Source of the DNA: Bacteroidia bacterium
Lineage (GTDB): Bacteria; Bacteroidota; Bacteroidia; JABEUT01
Reading direction: 5' to 3'
Assembly (NCBI GenBank): GCA_013044305.1
Contig: JABEUT010000113.1
Span: forward strand, 1-15,094
Length of the DNA stretch: 15,094 bases
The notes beneath the pieces were generated by a model, which was not told the origin of the DNA, made no database searches, and saw nothing but the letters and a program-made list of their open reading frames with translations. Made by a program: the position numbers and the translations under genes. Positions 1 to 7,753 of the stretch are shown piece after piece. The stretch's first letter is position 1, and each line of letters begins with the position of its first letter.

Positions 1-1
1 C

Positions 2-1405
2 GACAGCGGTAAATGGAGCCAGCCCGTAAATCTGGGACCTAATATAAACACCGAATACGACGAGGCTTCACCTTTCATTCAGGCCGATGACTCCACCCTA
101 TTCTTCAGCTCAAAGGGTCATAATACCATGGGCGGATACGATGTATTCATGGCTCAAATGGACACGGGCGCAATATGGGGGAAGGCTGTAAATATGGGCT
201 TTCCGATTAACTCCACCGACGACGATCTGTATTTTAACGTATCGCCGGATGGAAGAAGGGCCTATTACAGTACGGTGCGAAACGATGCCATAGGCGAAAA
301 AGATATTTACGAAGTTACTTTCAACACTCCATTGCCTGTAAAAAGGGTGGCGGTGCTTACAGGCTACATACGTTCGCCCGACAATAAACCCATTCCGAAT
401 GACCTTCTGATCCGAACCACCCTGGCCAAGGGGAAGGCTGTAATACGCACACAGGTAAACCCTAAAACAGGAAAATTTTTGCAGGTGCTGCGCCCCAATG
501 AAACATACAATGTGGCCATTTCAACACAGGGAAAAGAGGTGTTCAACCAGAACTTCTACCTGCCTGCCGACAGTTCCTACTTCTCCCTTTCACGGGCATT
601 CTTCCGAACGGGAATTATTTTGGGCGATACAAGCAATGTATTTGTTCCGAAGCCAAAAGTACCTCTTGATTCCATGTCAGGTTCCATTTTGCTTAACGAT
701 GCCCCTCTAACACCTTTGGCGAATATGCAAATTCAGCTTGTAGATGAAAAAGGCAACGTAATTCAAACCACCTTTACCGATAAACACGGTCATTTTACTT
801 TCTATAAATTGCCTGTTAACAAAAGTTACCTTTTAAAAGTTGATATTAAAGATACCAAATTGAAACACCTGAAAAGACTGCTGCTTGCCAACAGCAAAGG
901 CAAAGTGGTTCGCAATTTCGACCAGAACACCGAAGATGAATATTTTTACCACGATCTGCCCGCCAATCTGGATGAACTGTCTGAAATATCGAGGGTGGCC
1001 GCCATTCCTCCAAAAATTATCCGCATTGCCGCCGAAGACGCCGACTTTGTTGAATACTTTAAATACAACGCCGACCAGAACATACAAAAGGCAAGCAACT
1101 TTTTGGCGCTGATAAACAAAATAAAAACCAGACTGATGCACGACTCGGTTACGGTAAGCATTCAATCGAGCGCCTCAAAAGTTCCCACAAGCGCACAGTT
1201 TGAGAACAGCAACCACGTATTGGCCGAAAAAAGAGGCATGACCGAAAAAACAACCATACTGAACGCCCTGAAAAAAAGGCAGGCAAAAATCAGCAAACTG
1301 AAATTTGAGATGAATGCCGAAGTTCAGGGCCCGGATTATAATGGAGACGCCCAGGACCAGGATAAGTACCAGAAATTCAAATATGTAAAAGTATATGTCC
1401 ATTAA
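2..1405 (+). CDS. PD40 / carboxypeptidase-regulatory / OmpA-like envelope protein, 5' end missing
   Basis: The frame is open from base 2, so the gene starts outside the window; the first in-frame ATG (128) lies inside a repeat and is not the start. The visible 467 residues begin with two WD40-like PD40 blades (about residues 1-55 and 56-112: W-x-P-x-NLG...INT-x-YDE...SPF, and a second ending in DIYEV). Two beta-sandwich segments of carboxypeptidase-regulatory type follow (about 118-195 and 225-285; GYIRSPDNKPI and GSILLNDAPL). The C-terminal ~120 residues look like a diverged OmpA peptidoglycan-binding domain (N-x-x-LAEKRG in place of the usual N-x-x-LS-x-x-RA, with the TD-x-x-G loop replaced by SSASKVPT). 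Known proteins with this domain order in the phylum include PorE-like proteins of the type IX secretion apparatus and many OmpA-family proteins of unknown role. Periplasmic or outer-membrane location is inferred. Function beyond that is unknown. Confidence 0.8.
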   Translation, partial: DSGKWSQPVNLGPNINTEYDEASPFIQADDSTLFFSSKGHNTMGGYDVFMAQMDTGAIWGKAVNMGFPINSTDDDLYFNVSPDGRRAYYSTVRNDAIGEKDIYEVTFNTPLPVKRVAVLTGYIRSPDNKPIPNDLLIRTTLAKGKAVIRTQVNPKTGKFLQVLRPNETYNVAISTQGKEVFNQNFYLPADSSYFSLSRAFFRTGIILGDTSNVFVPKPKVPLDSMSGSILLNDAPLTPLANMQIQLVDEKGNVIQTTFTDKHGHFTFYKLPVNKSYLLKVDIKDTKLKHLKRLLLANSKGKVVRNFDQNTEDEYFYHDLPANLDELSEISRVAAIPPKIIRIAAEDADFVEYFKYNADQNIQKASNFLALINKIKTRLMHDSVTVSIQSSASKVPTSAQFENSNHVLAEKRGMTEKTTILNALKKRQAKISKLKFEMNAEVQGPDYNGDAQDQDKYQKFKYVKVYVH

Positions 1406-1433
1406 ATTATAATAACCTATAACCTCCGCAATT

Positions 1434-1862
1434 ATGAAAAAACTCATGCTTATTGCAGCCATCTGTATACTGGCGGCAATGCCCTCGGCGGCACAACCCT
1501 CATGGAGAGTCTCGCATGGCATAAACCTTACACCTGAAAAGACTAAGATAATTTGCAAAAGCTGGAAATTGGATTCAACAGAAATGTTCGACGTGCCCCA
1601 TGCGCCAAACGGAAAGGAATCAGGCGATGGTGTAACCTTTAATACTGACGGCTCCTTTTCAATTACAAAGGAAGGTGTTGCCGCAAACGGCACCTGGAAG
1701 TCAGCCGGCGTTTACATCAACACCACATCTAAGCCGGCAGGAGCAGCAAGCGATACCAAAATGATGTTTAAAGCTATAAGCATAGCAGCAGGTAAGCTGG
1801 TGCTCGACTACCAGACGCCCGACCTCATAACGGTCCGTTATACCTATCTGCCGAAGCAATAA
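1434..1862 (+). CDS. Small secreted lipocalin-like protein
   Basis: The protein has 142 residues and begins with a clear Sec signal peptide: MKK, a hydrophobic core (residues 4-16) and a probable signal peptidase I site after SAA at residue 20. The mature part is about 120 residues of predicted beta structure: a K-x-W-K-L-D-S-T start (about 43-49), a DGSF strand near residue 73, a G-T-W turn near 86 and a closing strand near LDYQTPDLITVRYTYL. This pattern, with a W near the start and a central GTW, is typical of the short lipocalin-like domain proteins common in Bacteroidetes. These are predicted periplasmic or outer-membrane-associated binders of small hydrophobic ligands and mostly have no assigned role. 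There is no lipobox Cys after the signal (the only nearby Cys, residue 11, is inside the hydrophobic core). It lies 28 bases after the OmpA-like gene and 47 before holB, so it may be cotranscribed with one or both. Family call moderately sure; ligand unknown. Confidence 0.65.
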   Translation: MKKLMLIAAICILAAMPSAAQPSWRVSHGINLTPEKTKIICKSWKLDSTEMFDVPHAPNGKESGDGVTFNTDGSFSITKEGVAANGTWKSAGVYINTTSKPAGAASDTKMMFKAISIAAGKLVLDYQTPDLITVRYTYLPKQ

Positions 1863-1909
1863 CGCGGGCAGCCTCACCAGTATTTTTCAATCCGTATCAG
1901 GACACAAAA

Positions 1910-3055
1910 ATGCAGTTTGCCGCCATAGCAGGACAAAGCAAGGTAAAGCAGTCGCTCATTCAGTCGGCTAAAGACGGCCGCATAAGCCATGCCTTGCTGT
2001 TTGCAGGTCCGGAAGGTAACGGCGCCCTGCCGCTCGCAGTTGCGTATATTCAATATCTTTTTTGCAAAAACAGGAGTGCAACCGATTCCTGCGGCGTATG
2101 CCGCGAATGCCAGCAAATATCAAAACTGTCGCATCCCGATGTGCATTTTGTTTACCCTTTGTCGCTCTCCCGTTCAAAGGAAAGCTCCAAAAGCGCCGAA
2201 TCCAAATCGGGCGGGGTGAATAAAAGTATGGACGTGTTCAAGCAATGGCGGGAGGCATACCTACAGAACCCGTATCTGTCGCTCACCGACTGGATGGAGT
2301 TCCTGGAAGTGGAGAACAAGCAGATGGTGATAGGAGTGGATGAGGCAAAAGATATCATCCACCAGTTAAGCCTCACTTCATTTGAAGGTTCGTACAAGGT
2401 AATGATCGTTTGGATGGCTGAAAAAATGAATAATACGGCTGCCAACAAAATACTTAAAGTGCTGGAGGAACCGCCCGACAAAACAATTTTCATCCTTATT
2501 ACCGAAAATTCGCAATTGCCCGTTACCGTTTTGTCAAGAACACAGCTTATCAGGGTGCCGCGCATTGAAGAAGCAGATATGGTGAATGCCCTTGTAGGTA
2601 ATTTCGGACTTACCAGCGAAGCTGCATTGTATATGGCCCAGGCATCGGAAGGCAATTTCCGTACCGCCAGGCTGCTGGCTACCGAAGAAGAACATTCCGA
2701 ATTTCACTTTCAAAAGTTCCGTGACTGGATGAGGATATGCATGAAACTGAATGCGGAAAACATTATGGAATGGATTGCGGAAATAGCCGCAATAGGAAGG
2801 GAACGCCAGAAACAATTCATTGCCTACTGTTTGCAGGCGCTGCGGCAGAGCATGCTGGTGGCTGCCGGCGGTAAGGTACTATTAAGACCAGACGAAGAAG
2901 AATTTCTGCTAAAATTTGCCGCCTACCTGCCCCTCGACCGTGCTGCCCTGATAGCCGAGGAGATGAGCAAAGCCTACCACGCCATCGGGCGCAACGGCAA
3001 CCCGAAAATATTGCTGATGAGCTCAAGCTTAACGATACACAAACTGCTCAACTGA
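1910..3055 (+). CDS. holB: DNA polymerase III subunit delta' (clamp loader)
   Basis: The product (381 residues) is the delta' subunit of the DnaX clamp-loader complex, which opens and loads the beta sliding clamp during replication. The order of motifs is as in the family: an AAA+ start (I-x-GQ-x-x-V, residues 6-12), a degenerate P-loop at residues 33-40 (GPEGNGAL, without the GKT needed to bind ATP, as usual for delta'), and a four-cysteine zinc module (C52, C61, C64, C67). After it come a sensor/Walker B region ending in LEEPP (185-189) and the SR pair of the SRC-type motif at 209-210 (here SRT). A Ser/Lys-rich stretch at about 85-107 after the zinc module is an insertion of low complexity. 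The C-terminal helical part is diverged. The ATG at 1910 is the only sensible start, since the first conserved residues follow at once. It converges with lemA 65 bases downstream. Lack of a P-loop Lys is normal and not a sign of decay. Confidence 0.92.
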   Translation: MQFAAIAGQSKVKQSLIQSAKDGRISHALLFAGPEGNGALPLAVAYIQYLFCKNRSATDSCGVCRECQQISKLSHPDVHFVYPLSLSRSKESSKSAESKSGGVNKSMDVFKQWREAYLQNPYLSLTDWMEFLEVENKQMVIGVDEAKDIIHQLSLTSFEGSYKVMIVWMAEKMNNTAANKILKVLEEPPDKTIFILITENSQLPVTVLSRTQLIRVPRIEEADMVNALVGNFGLTSEAALYMAQASEGNFRTARLLATEEEHSEFHFQKFRDWMRICMKLNAENIMEWIAEIAAIGRERQKQFIAYCLQALRQSMLVAAGGKVLLRPDEEEFLLKFAAYLPLDRAALIAEEMSKAYHAIGRNGNPKILLMSSSLTIHKLLN

Positions 3056-3120
3056 TACAACCTGCGCTCAAGCGGTAGGGCAATTTCCTCCTCAATTGGG
3101 GCTTAACTCAAAACCAACCT

Positions 3121-3711
3121 TTAAAAATTTACCTGCGGCGCCTTGTCGGCCCCCGCATCGGAGCTGAAGTATGCCCTTGTCTGGAAATTGAACATGCCTG
3201 CAAAAATGTTCTGCGGAAAACGGCGTATATAGGTGTTAAAGCCTTGTGCGGTTTCGTTGAAGCGGCGGCGCTCTGTGGCAATACGGTTTTCTGTACCTTC
3301 CAACTGTGCCTGCAAACTCAAAAAGTTCTGGTCGGCTTTCAGATCGGGGTAACGCTCCACTGTAACAAGCAGGCGCGAAAGGGATGAACTTAACTGCCCC
3401 TGTGCCGCCTCAAACTGCTGGAGCTGGTCGGGCGTGATGTGGCTCGGGTCAATGGTAACCTTGGAGGCATTTGCCCTTGCATCAATTACCGCTGTCAATG
3501 TCGATTTTTCAAAGTTGGCATACCCCTTTACGGTGTTCACCAGGTTAGGGATAAGATCCATACGCCTCTGGTATTGGGTTTCCACCTGATGCCACTGGGC
3601 TGTTACACCTTCGTCCATGGTTACAATATTGTTGTACACGTTCTTAATCCATAAAAATATCATGAGGAAGAACCCCAGTATTACAAGCAGAACGATATAC
3701 CCCTTTTTCAT
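3121..3711 (-). CDS. lemA: LemA family membrane-anchored protein
   Basis: The product has 196 residues and is a near full-length LemA protein. One N-terminal membrane anchor (residues about 5-22, after MKK) leads into a long helical domain. The most conserved family stretch is present at about residues 40-66: W-x-x-VE-x-QYQRR-x-DLIPNLVNTVKGYA, followed by E-K-x-x-LTAVI-x-ARA. Later signatures are the conserved YPDLKA-x-x-NFL (about 122-131) and the EN-RIA-x-ERR-x-FNE segment (about 141-153) before the terminal N-x-F-A region. LemA proteins are widespread, sit in the cytoplasmic membrane with the helical domain outside in most models, and have no agreed biochemical role. In many genomes lemA is followed by TPM-domain (YgcG-like) genes; none is here. 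It starts 57 bases after clpX on the same strand with no TAnnTTTG element in that gap, so cotranscription with clpX is plausible. Confidence 0.92.
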   Translation of the reverse strand: MKKGYIVLLVILGFFLMIFLWIKNVYNNIVTMDEGVTAQWHQVETQYQRRMDLIPNLVNTVKGYANFEKSTLTAVIDARANASKVTIDPSHITPDQLQQFEAAQGQLSSSLSRLLVTVERYPDLKADQNFLSLQAQLEGTENRIATERRRFNETAQGFNTYIRRFPQNIFAGMFNFQTRAYFSSDAGADKAPQVNF

Positions 3712-3768
3712 AATTCAATTTTTAATGTTTAACGTTTACAATTATCTTCGAATGTAATAATGTTTGCC

Positions 3769-5016
3769 TTACGCGGCTTTCAGCCTGTTCAGGGCTGCCG
3801 ACCGGTCAATTTTATCTTTTGCATAACGCAGGCTTACATGAAATTCCTTGACATCGGCCTTTGAAGGTGTTTCAAACATGGCATCGGTAAGTATGGCTTC
3901 ACAAATGGCGCGTAAGCCTCTTGCTCCAAGTTTGTATTCCAGCGCTTTTTCCACTATCAGGTTGTAAACACTTTTATCCAGCGTTAATTTAATTCCGTCT
4001 ATGGCGAACAGCTTGGTATATTGCTTTATCAGGGCGTTTTTGGGCTCTGTAAGGATACGTTTCAGGCTCTCCTTGCTTAGCGGGCTTAGGTAGGTTATAA
4101 CGGGCAGCCTGCCTATAAGTTCGGGTATAAGGCCAAAACTTTTAAGGTCTTCGGGCGAAACGTATTGCAGCATGTTGCCGCGGTCAATATCATGCTTTTC
4201 GGCAGCAGAAAAATAGCCTATGGCATGTGACTGCACGCGCCGCGCTATTTTCTTTTCTATTCCGTTGAATGCCCCGCCGCACACAAAAAGTATTTCCTTT
4301 GTATTCACCGGAATCGTCTTTTGTTCCGGGTGTTTGCGCCCTCCCTGCGGGGGTACGTTTACAATGGAACCTTCAAGCATTTTGAGCAGCGCCTGCTGCA
4401 CTCCCTCGCCGCCCACATCTCTGGTAATAGACGGGCTGTCGCCTTCTTTCCGCGATATTTTATCAATCTCATCAATAAATACAATGCCTCTCTCGGCGGC
4501 GGCAACATCATAATTTGCCGCCTGCAATAGCCTTACAAGTACATTTTCAACATCCTCGCCTACATAGCCGGCTTCGGTAAAAGCAGTTGCATCGGCTATG
4601 CAGAAAGGTACATTTAATATGCGTGCAATGGTTTGCGCAAGCAGTGTTTTGCCGGTACCCGTTTCCCCTATCAGTATAATATTCGATTTTTCAATTTCCA
4701 CCTCATCGTCTTCTCCCTTCTTGTCTGATTTCTTTTGCATTATCCTTTTATAGTGGTTGTACACGGCTACCGACATTACCTTTTTTGCCTCGTCCTGATC
4801 AATAATGTATTCATCGAGCCTTCGCTTTATTTCGGCAGGTTTCGTCAGTTGTATTTTATTGGGTTGCAGGCGCTGTTTGTATTCTTCATCTACAATCTTC
4901 TGGGCTTGCTCTATGCACTGGTTGCATATATGCCCGTTAAGGCCGCCTATCATCATGAATACGTCCTTTTTGTCTTTACCGCAAAAGGAACATTTAATAG
5001 CTTCTTTCTCCGACAT
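3769..5016 (-). CDS. clpX: ATP-dependent Clp protease ATP-binding subunit ClpX
   Basis: ClpX is the hexameric AAA+ unfoldase that feeds substrates to ClpP in the cytoplasm. With the ATG at 5016 it has 415 residues, the usual length. Features: N-terminal C4 zinc-binding domain (C9, C12, C31, C34), Walker A GETGTGKT (117-124), pore-1 loop GYVG (150-153), Walker B VFIDEID (179-185), pore RKH loop (227-229) and sensor-2 GARGLR near the C-terminus. The ClpP-docking loop, IGF in E. coli, reads IGY here, a conservative change. A longer frame would begin with TTG at 5043, but the ATG at 5016 gives the normal ClpX N-terminus (MSEKEAIKCSFCGK), and a possible -7 element at 5057-5064 puts the transcript start close to the TTG, so ATG is preferred. 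clpP, the usual upstream partner, is not beside it; a membrane protein gene precedes it and lemA follows. Confidence 0.96.
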   Translation of the reverse strand: MSEKEAIKCSFCGKDKKDVFMMIGGLNGHICNQCIEQAQKIVDEEYKQRLQPNKIQLTKPAEIKRRLDEYIIDQDEAKKVMSVAVYNHYKRIMQKKSDKKGEDDEVEIEKSNIILIGETGTGKTLLAQTIARILNVPFCIADATAFTEAGYVGEDVENVLVRLLQAANYDVAAAERGIVFIDEIDKISRKEGDSPSITRDVGGEGVQQALLKMLEGSIVNVPPQGGRKHPEQKTIPVNTKEILFVCGGAFNGIEKKIARRVQSHAIGYFSAAEKHDIDRGNMLQYVSPEDLKSFGLIPELIGRLPVITYLSPLSKESLKRILTEPKNALIKQYTKLFAIDGIKLTLDKSVYNLIVEKALEYKLGARGLRAICEAILTDAMFETPSKADVKEFHVSLRYAKDKIDRSAALNRLKAA

Positions 5017-5056
5017 AGCTTGTGGGAAGGTTTTATTGTTCAAGCATTAATTCATG

Positions 5057-5064
5057 CAAATTTA
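5057..5064 (-). promoter_or_regulatory. Possible -7 element (TAAATTTG) for clpX
   Basis: On the minus strand the sequence TAAATTTG matches the Bacteroidetes -7 consensus TAnnTTTG exactly. No TTG lies at the usual 17-23 base spacing upstream (the nearest, TTTGC, is only 12 away), so the call rests on the -7 alone. The region is very AT-rich, which raises the chance of an accidental match. If real, transcription would begin about 5050 and give a leader of roughly 35 bases to the ATG at 5016. Confidence 0.35.
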
Positions 5065-5129
5065 ATTATTTAATTGCAAATAGGGAACATCTTTTATAAA
5101 TCGACCCTAAGCCTTAATTCATGAGTGGT

Positions 5130-6527
5130 TTAATGCGGTATCGCATTGGTATCAAGGCATATATTATTCAACCCGAAAAAGCGGGCTTCTATCTGGTTGA
5201 TCCAGTGATTGCAGTCGGGCTGAAGATCTAAAACAAACAGGCTTTGAGGCCTGTTCTGCAATACAGGCACCATCAGTTCCTTACGCTGCCCGAGTACCCC
5301 TTCTTGTATCAGACTGAAACGGTTTTTCATTTCGCGGTCGAACCCCTTGATTTTACCTGTTGCAATTTCCTGAATTGCCGTTCCCGAATTGCCGCTGAAC
5401 ATGAGCATGGCTGCAAGCATTATGGTTAGGTATAAACGGGCCTTCCGGCTTAAAAGTGCGGCATATTTATCGAATGGCTTATAACTTACATACAGCGAAT
5501 GAAGGAGCAGGAACCACATAAGCACAAAAAAATAACAGGCGGTATTAACCGTGCGGTGCTGCCCGAGGATACCGGTGCCCCAGTAAGCCGGATAGATACA
5601 AAGGAACAATATAATGAGCAGGGTGGCAAACCAGATGAGGGGCTTTATCCTGCCAAGTATGCCGAAAACCGGAACACGGCGTTCAAGAATGCGGCTTACG
5701 GGTATGAACAGAATTCCGGATAACAGCAGGGGTCCGAAAGTGGCAAATCCGAAACAGAACCTTATCATTTGCAGCAAGGTCATGCCTAGGGAATAAAAAG
5801 GACGATAGTTGCCCGTAAAGTAACTCCCCCGCACATGGTTGCCAGGCGACAGGATAAGAAGCAAAGAAAACACAACACATATTGCAGGCAGTATGGCTGC
5901 CGCCAAAGACCAGCCTGCCTTCCCCTTTTTCACCCAAAGCCAAACGGCGAGGTGCGCCACAAGCAGTATAAGCATCTGCACCTCATTGAAACCAATGGAA
6001 ATAATTAATAACAGCATGCAAAGCAAAAGATGAATAAATCTGCCGATGATTATTTCACCTTTGTAATACCGTACAACCAATGCTGTATAAAAACACGCAA
6101 CTATGGCGCCCAGCATATATGTTACCGAACCGGTGTACCAGTAAATACCTTCGGCCAGCGAAGGGAGCAGGTCTATTATCAGTGCGCTGATTATAAACGC
6201 AAAAACAAGTGTTTGGACTACAGTAAAGGCTTTGCCCCAAACCGAACGCAGCAGTGTATATATGGAAACCGGAACAAGAATGAGTAGGAGCATGGCGCTA
6301 AGCCTGTATCCTAAAAGAGAGCCGTAAATAAATGGGTTGCAGAGTACAAGAAAATTGGCTGTGTAACGCCCGTTCCAGAACCTTAACAGGTTCCATTGCG
6401 AATGCCAGAAGGGGGCCTGGGCTGTGTAACCGAAATCGTCGGCTGAAGGATATGCAAAAAGACACAGCGCCAAAAATGGGATTAAAAGACAGGAAGTAAG
6501 GAATAATAGCAGGCTTGATTTTTGCAT
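5130..6527 (-). CDS. Polytopic membrane protein, DUF6056 / GT-C glycosyltransferase-like
   Basis: The product (465 residues) is mostly hydrophobic with about 10-12 predicted membrane helices and is a protein of the inner membrane. It begins with one helix (about 6-25) followed at once by YPSADDFGY (D30, D31) and then WNGRYTANF (51-59) before the next helix. An acidic pair in the first extracytoplasmic loop is the hallmark of GT-C fold glycosyltransferases that use lipid-linked sugars, and the ADDF...NGRY pattern resembles the uncharacterised DUF6056 family and GtrII-like proteins. The C-terminal ~90 residues after the last helix form a soluble, probably extracytoplasmic tail. Transfer of a sugar to a cell-surface glycan is an inference from fold only; donor and acceptor are unknown. 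It lies between the response-regulator gene (96 bases upstream, with an inverted repeat in the gap) and clpX (113 bases downstream). There are no other surface-glycan genes beside it. Confidence 0.7.
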   Translation of the reverse strand: MQKSSLLLFLTSCLLIPFLALCLFAYPSADDFGYTAQAPFWHSQWNLLRFWNGRYTANFLVLCNPFIYGSLLGYRLSAMLLLILVPVSIYTLLRSVWGKAFTVVQTLVFAFIISALIIDLLPSLAEGIYWYTGSVTYMLGAIVACFYTALVVRYYKGEIIIGRFIHLLLCMLLLIISIGFNEVQMLILLVAHLAVWLWVKKGKAGWSLAAAILPAICVVFSLLLILSPGNHVRGSYFTGNYRPFYSLGMTLLQMIRFCFGFATFGPLLLSGILFIPVSRILERRVPVFGILGRIKPLIWFATLLIILFLCIYPAYWGTGILGQHRTVNTACYFFVLMWFLLLHSLYVSYKPFDKYAALLSRKARLYLTIMLAAMLMFSGNSGTAIQEIATGKIKGFDREMKNRFSLIQEGVLGQRKELMVPVLQNRPQSLFVLDLQPDCNHWINQIEARFFGLNNICLDTNAIPH

Positions 6528-6592
6528 CCTGAATAAGGGTCATTAAGGCATTCAGGCGCTAAAATAGCAGAAGAATCCATCTCTTTTATTTC

Positions 6593-6624
6593 CGGCTTCA
6601 ACAGAACCTGCGGCATGAAGCCGC
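6593..6624. repeat. Inverted repeat after the response regulator gene
   Basis: CGGCTTCA (6593-6600) and TGAAGCCG (6616-6623) are perfect 8-bp arms around a 15-base loop. A second, overlapping hairpin, GCGGC-ATGAA-GCCGC (6610-6624), uses part of the same right arm, so the two exclude each other. The element touches the stop codon of the response-regulator gene (minus strand, 6624-6626). On the minus strand it is followed by A-rich, not T-rich, sequence, so it is not a textbook intrinsic terminator; it could still end or attenuate the transcript between the two-component genes and the membrane protein. Confidence 0.5.
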
Positions 6625-7688
6625 TAACCCCTGTTTATGGAAAACTTGCGAATGCTCTCCAGCCCCGGCAAATTCAGTATGGTAACTCCTCTTCCTTTAA
6701 TCTCAATGATCTTTTCCTGTTTCATATCCGAAAGCGCCCTGATAAGGCTTTCGGTTGAGGTACCTACGATTTTTGCCAGATCTTCTCTGGAAAAGTTGAT
6801 CGTGTTGTTGGACTCAAACTTATGATGTAGTTTCAGCAGTGCATCGGCAACCCTGCCTCTTACCGAATTATAGGCCAGGTTAAGAAGCTGTTCCTCGTTG
6901 TCGTGTATGTTGTTCACAAGCAGTTTCATGAATGCAGCCGATACCTCCTGTCTGGAGTAAATGAGCGACAGAAAATCATGTTTAGGCATAAGAGCGAGTT
7001 CGGTGTCTTCCATTGCAGTGGCAGAATCGTGGTAATTGGCCCCTTCGAGGATTGGCAGATAACCAAGAAAATCGCCCTTGGAATAAAGGCCCGTAATAAG
7101 ATCTTTTCCATCCTGGCTCATCCTCCATGTTTTTACGCTTCCTTTATTAACCAGAAAGATGTATGAGGGTTCGCTGTCTTCATGGTAAACACTGTCTCTG
7201 GCCTCATAGGAGCGCACTTTATATTCGGCAGCCAGATTGGCAGGCAGGCTGAATTTACTTGCCGCCTGTACAAACTGAATCAGCCCGTTCAGGTCGCGCG
7301 TATAATTCTTTTTGAACACGAGGCTGCGTTTCAGCCTTGTTTCTATCGCGTTCAGGAGTTCTGCTTTTTCAAAAGGTTTCATAAGGTAATCGTCGGCGCC
7401 GAGGTCCATACCTTTTCTTATGTCGCTCTTTTCTGTTTTGGCCGTTAAATAGATAAACGGGGTTCCGGCCACTTCGGGGTCTTTACCCAGTACATGCAGC
7501 ACTCCGTAGCCATCTATTTCGGGCATCATGATATCGCATAAAATAAGGTCGGGCTTCTCGCGCTTGGCAAGTTCTATCCCCTCTTTGCCGTTTTGTGCGG
7601 TAACCGCCCTGTAGCCTGCCAGATCAAGCATTTCGGCTGTATTTTCCCTCATTTCAAGGTTATCTTCTATCAGAAGAATTTTCTTCAT
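6624..7688 (-). CDS. Response regulator: receiver domain fused to Crp/Fnr-type output
   Basis: This 354-residue cytoplasmic protein joins a complete CheY-like receiver (residues 1-122: acidic pair E8/D9, phospho-acceptor D52, T82, K104) to a Crp/Fnr module. The latter has a cyclic-nucleotide-binding beta barrel (about 148-245), a dimerisation helix (about 250-290) and a C-terminal winged helix-turn-helix (about 298-340). The recognition helix reads STESLIRAL; E313 and R317 match the Glu and Arg that read the TGA half-site in Crp and Fnr. The barrel carries no Cys cluster, so it is not an Fe-S Fnr sensor, and the cAMP-binding PRGELA-x-x-A-type loop is not recognisable, so ligand binding is doubtful. 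It is 65 bases downstream of the PAS kinase gene on the same strand, with no promoter-like element in the gap, so the two are probably one operon and a cognate pair. It most likely links kinase signalling to a Crp-type regulon. Confidence 0.92.
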   Translation of the reverse strand: MKKILLIEDNLEMRENTAEMLDLAGYRAVTAQNGKEGIELAKREKPDLILCDIMMPEIDGYGVLHVLGKDPEVAGTPFIYLTAKTEKSDIRKGMDLGADDYLMKPFEKAELLNAIETRLKRSLVFKKNYTRDLNGLIQFVQAASKFSLPANLAAEYKVRSYEARDSVYHEDSEPSYIFLVNKGSVKTWRMSQDGKDLITGLYSKGDFLGYLPILEGANYHDSATAMEDTELALMPKHDFLSLIYSRQEVSAAFMKLLVNNIHDNEEQLLNLAYNSVRGRVADALLKLHHKFESNNTINFSREDLAKIVGTSTESLIRALSDMKQEKIIEIKGRGVTILNLPGLESIRKFSINRG

Positions 7689-7753
7689 CGTTTTTGTTTT
7701 GTATGGATTTGTGTTTGTTGTGGGTTCGTTTCAACCGGTGTTTTAAACATGAA

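Noticed and set aside
1175..1693. 172-codon open frame on the minus strand
   Set aside because: It lies antisense to the end of the OmpA-like gene and the start of the lipocalin-like gene, shows no family motif, and both opposite genes are convincing.
1910..3055. HolB as a decayed gene because the P-loop lacks GKT
   Set aside because: Delta' subunits normally have a non-functional nucleotide site; the frame and the other motifs are intact.
3056..3120. Bidirectional terminator between holB and lemA
   Set aside because: Only a weak CAATT/AATTG pairing around a pyrimidine loop is present, with no T tract on either strand.
5017..5043. Longer clpX beginning with TTG at 5043
   Set aside because: TTG starts are rare in this phylum, the ATG at 5016 gives the family N-terminus, and the extra nine residues have no family counterpart.
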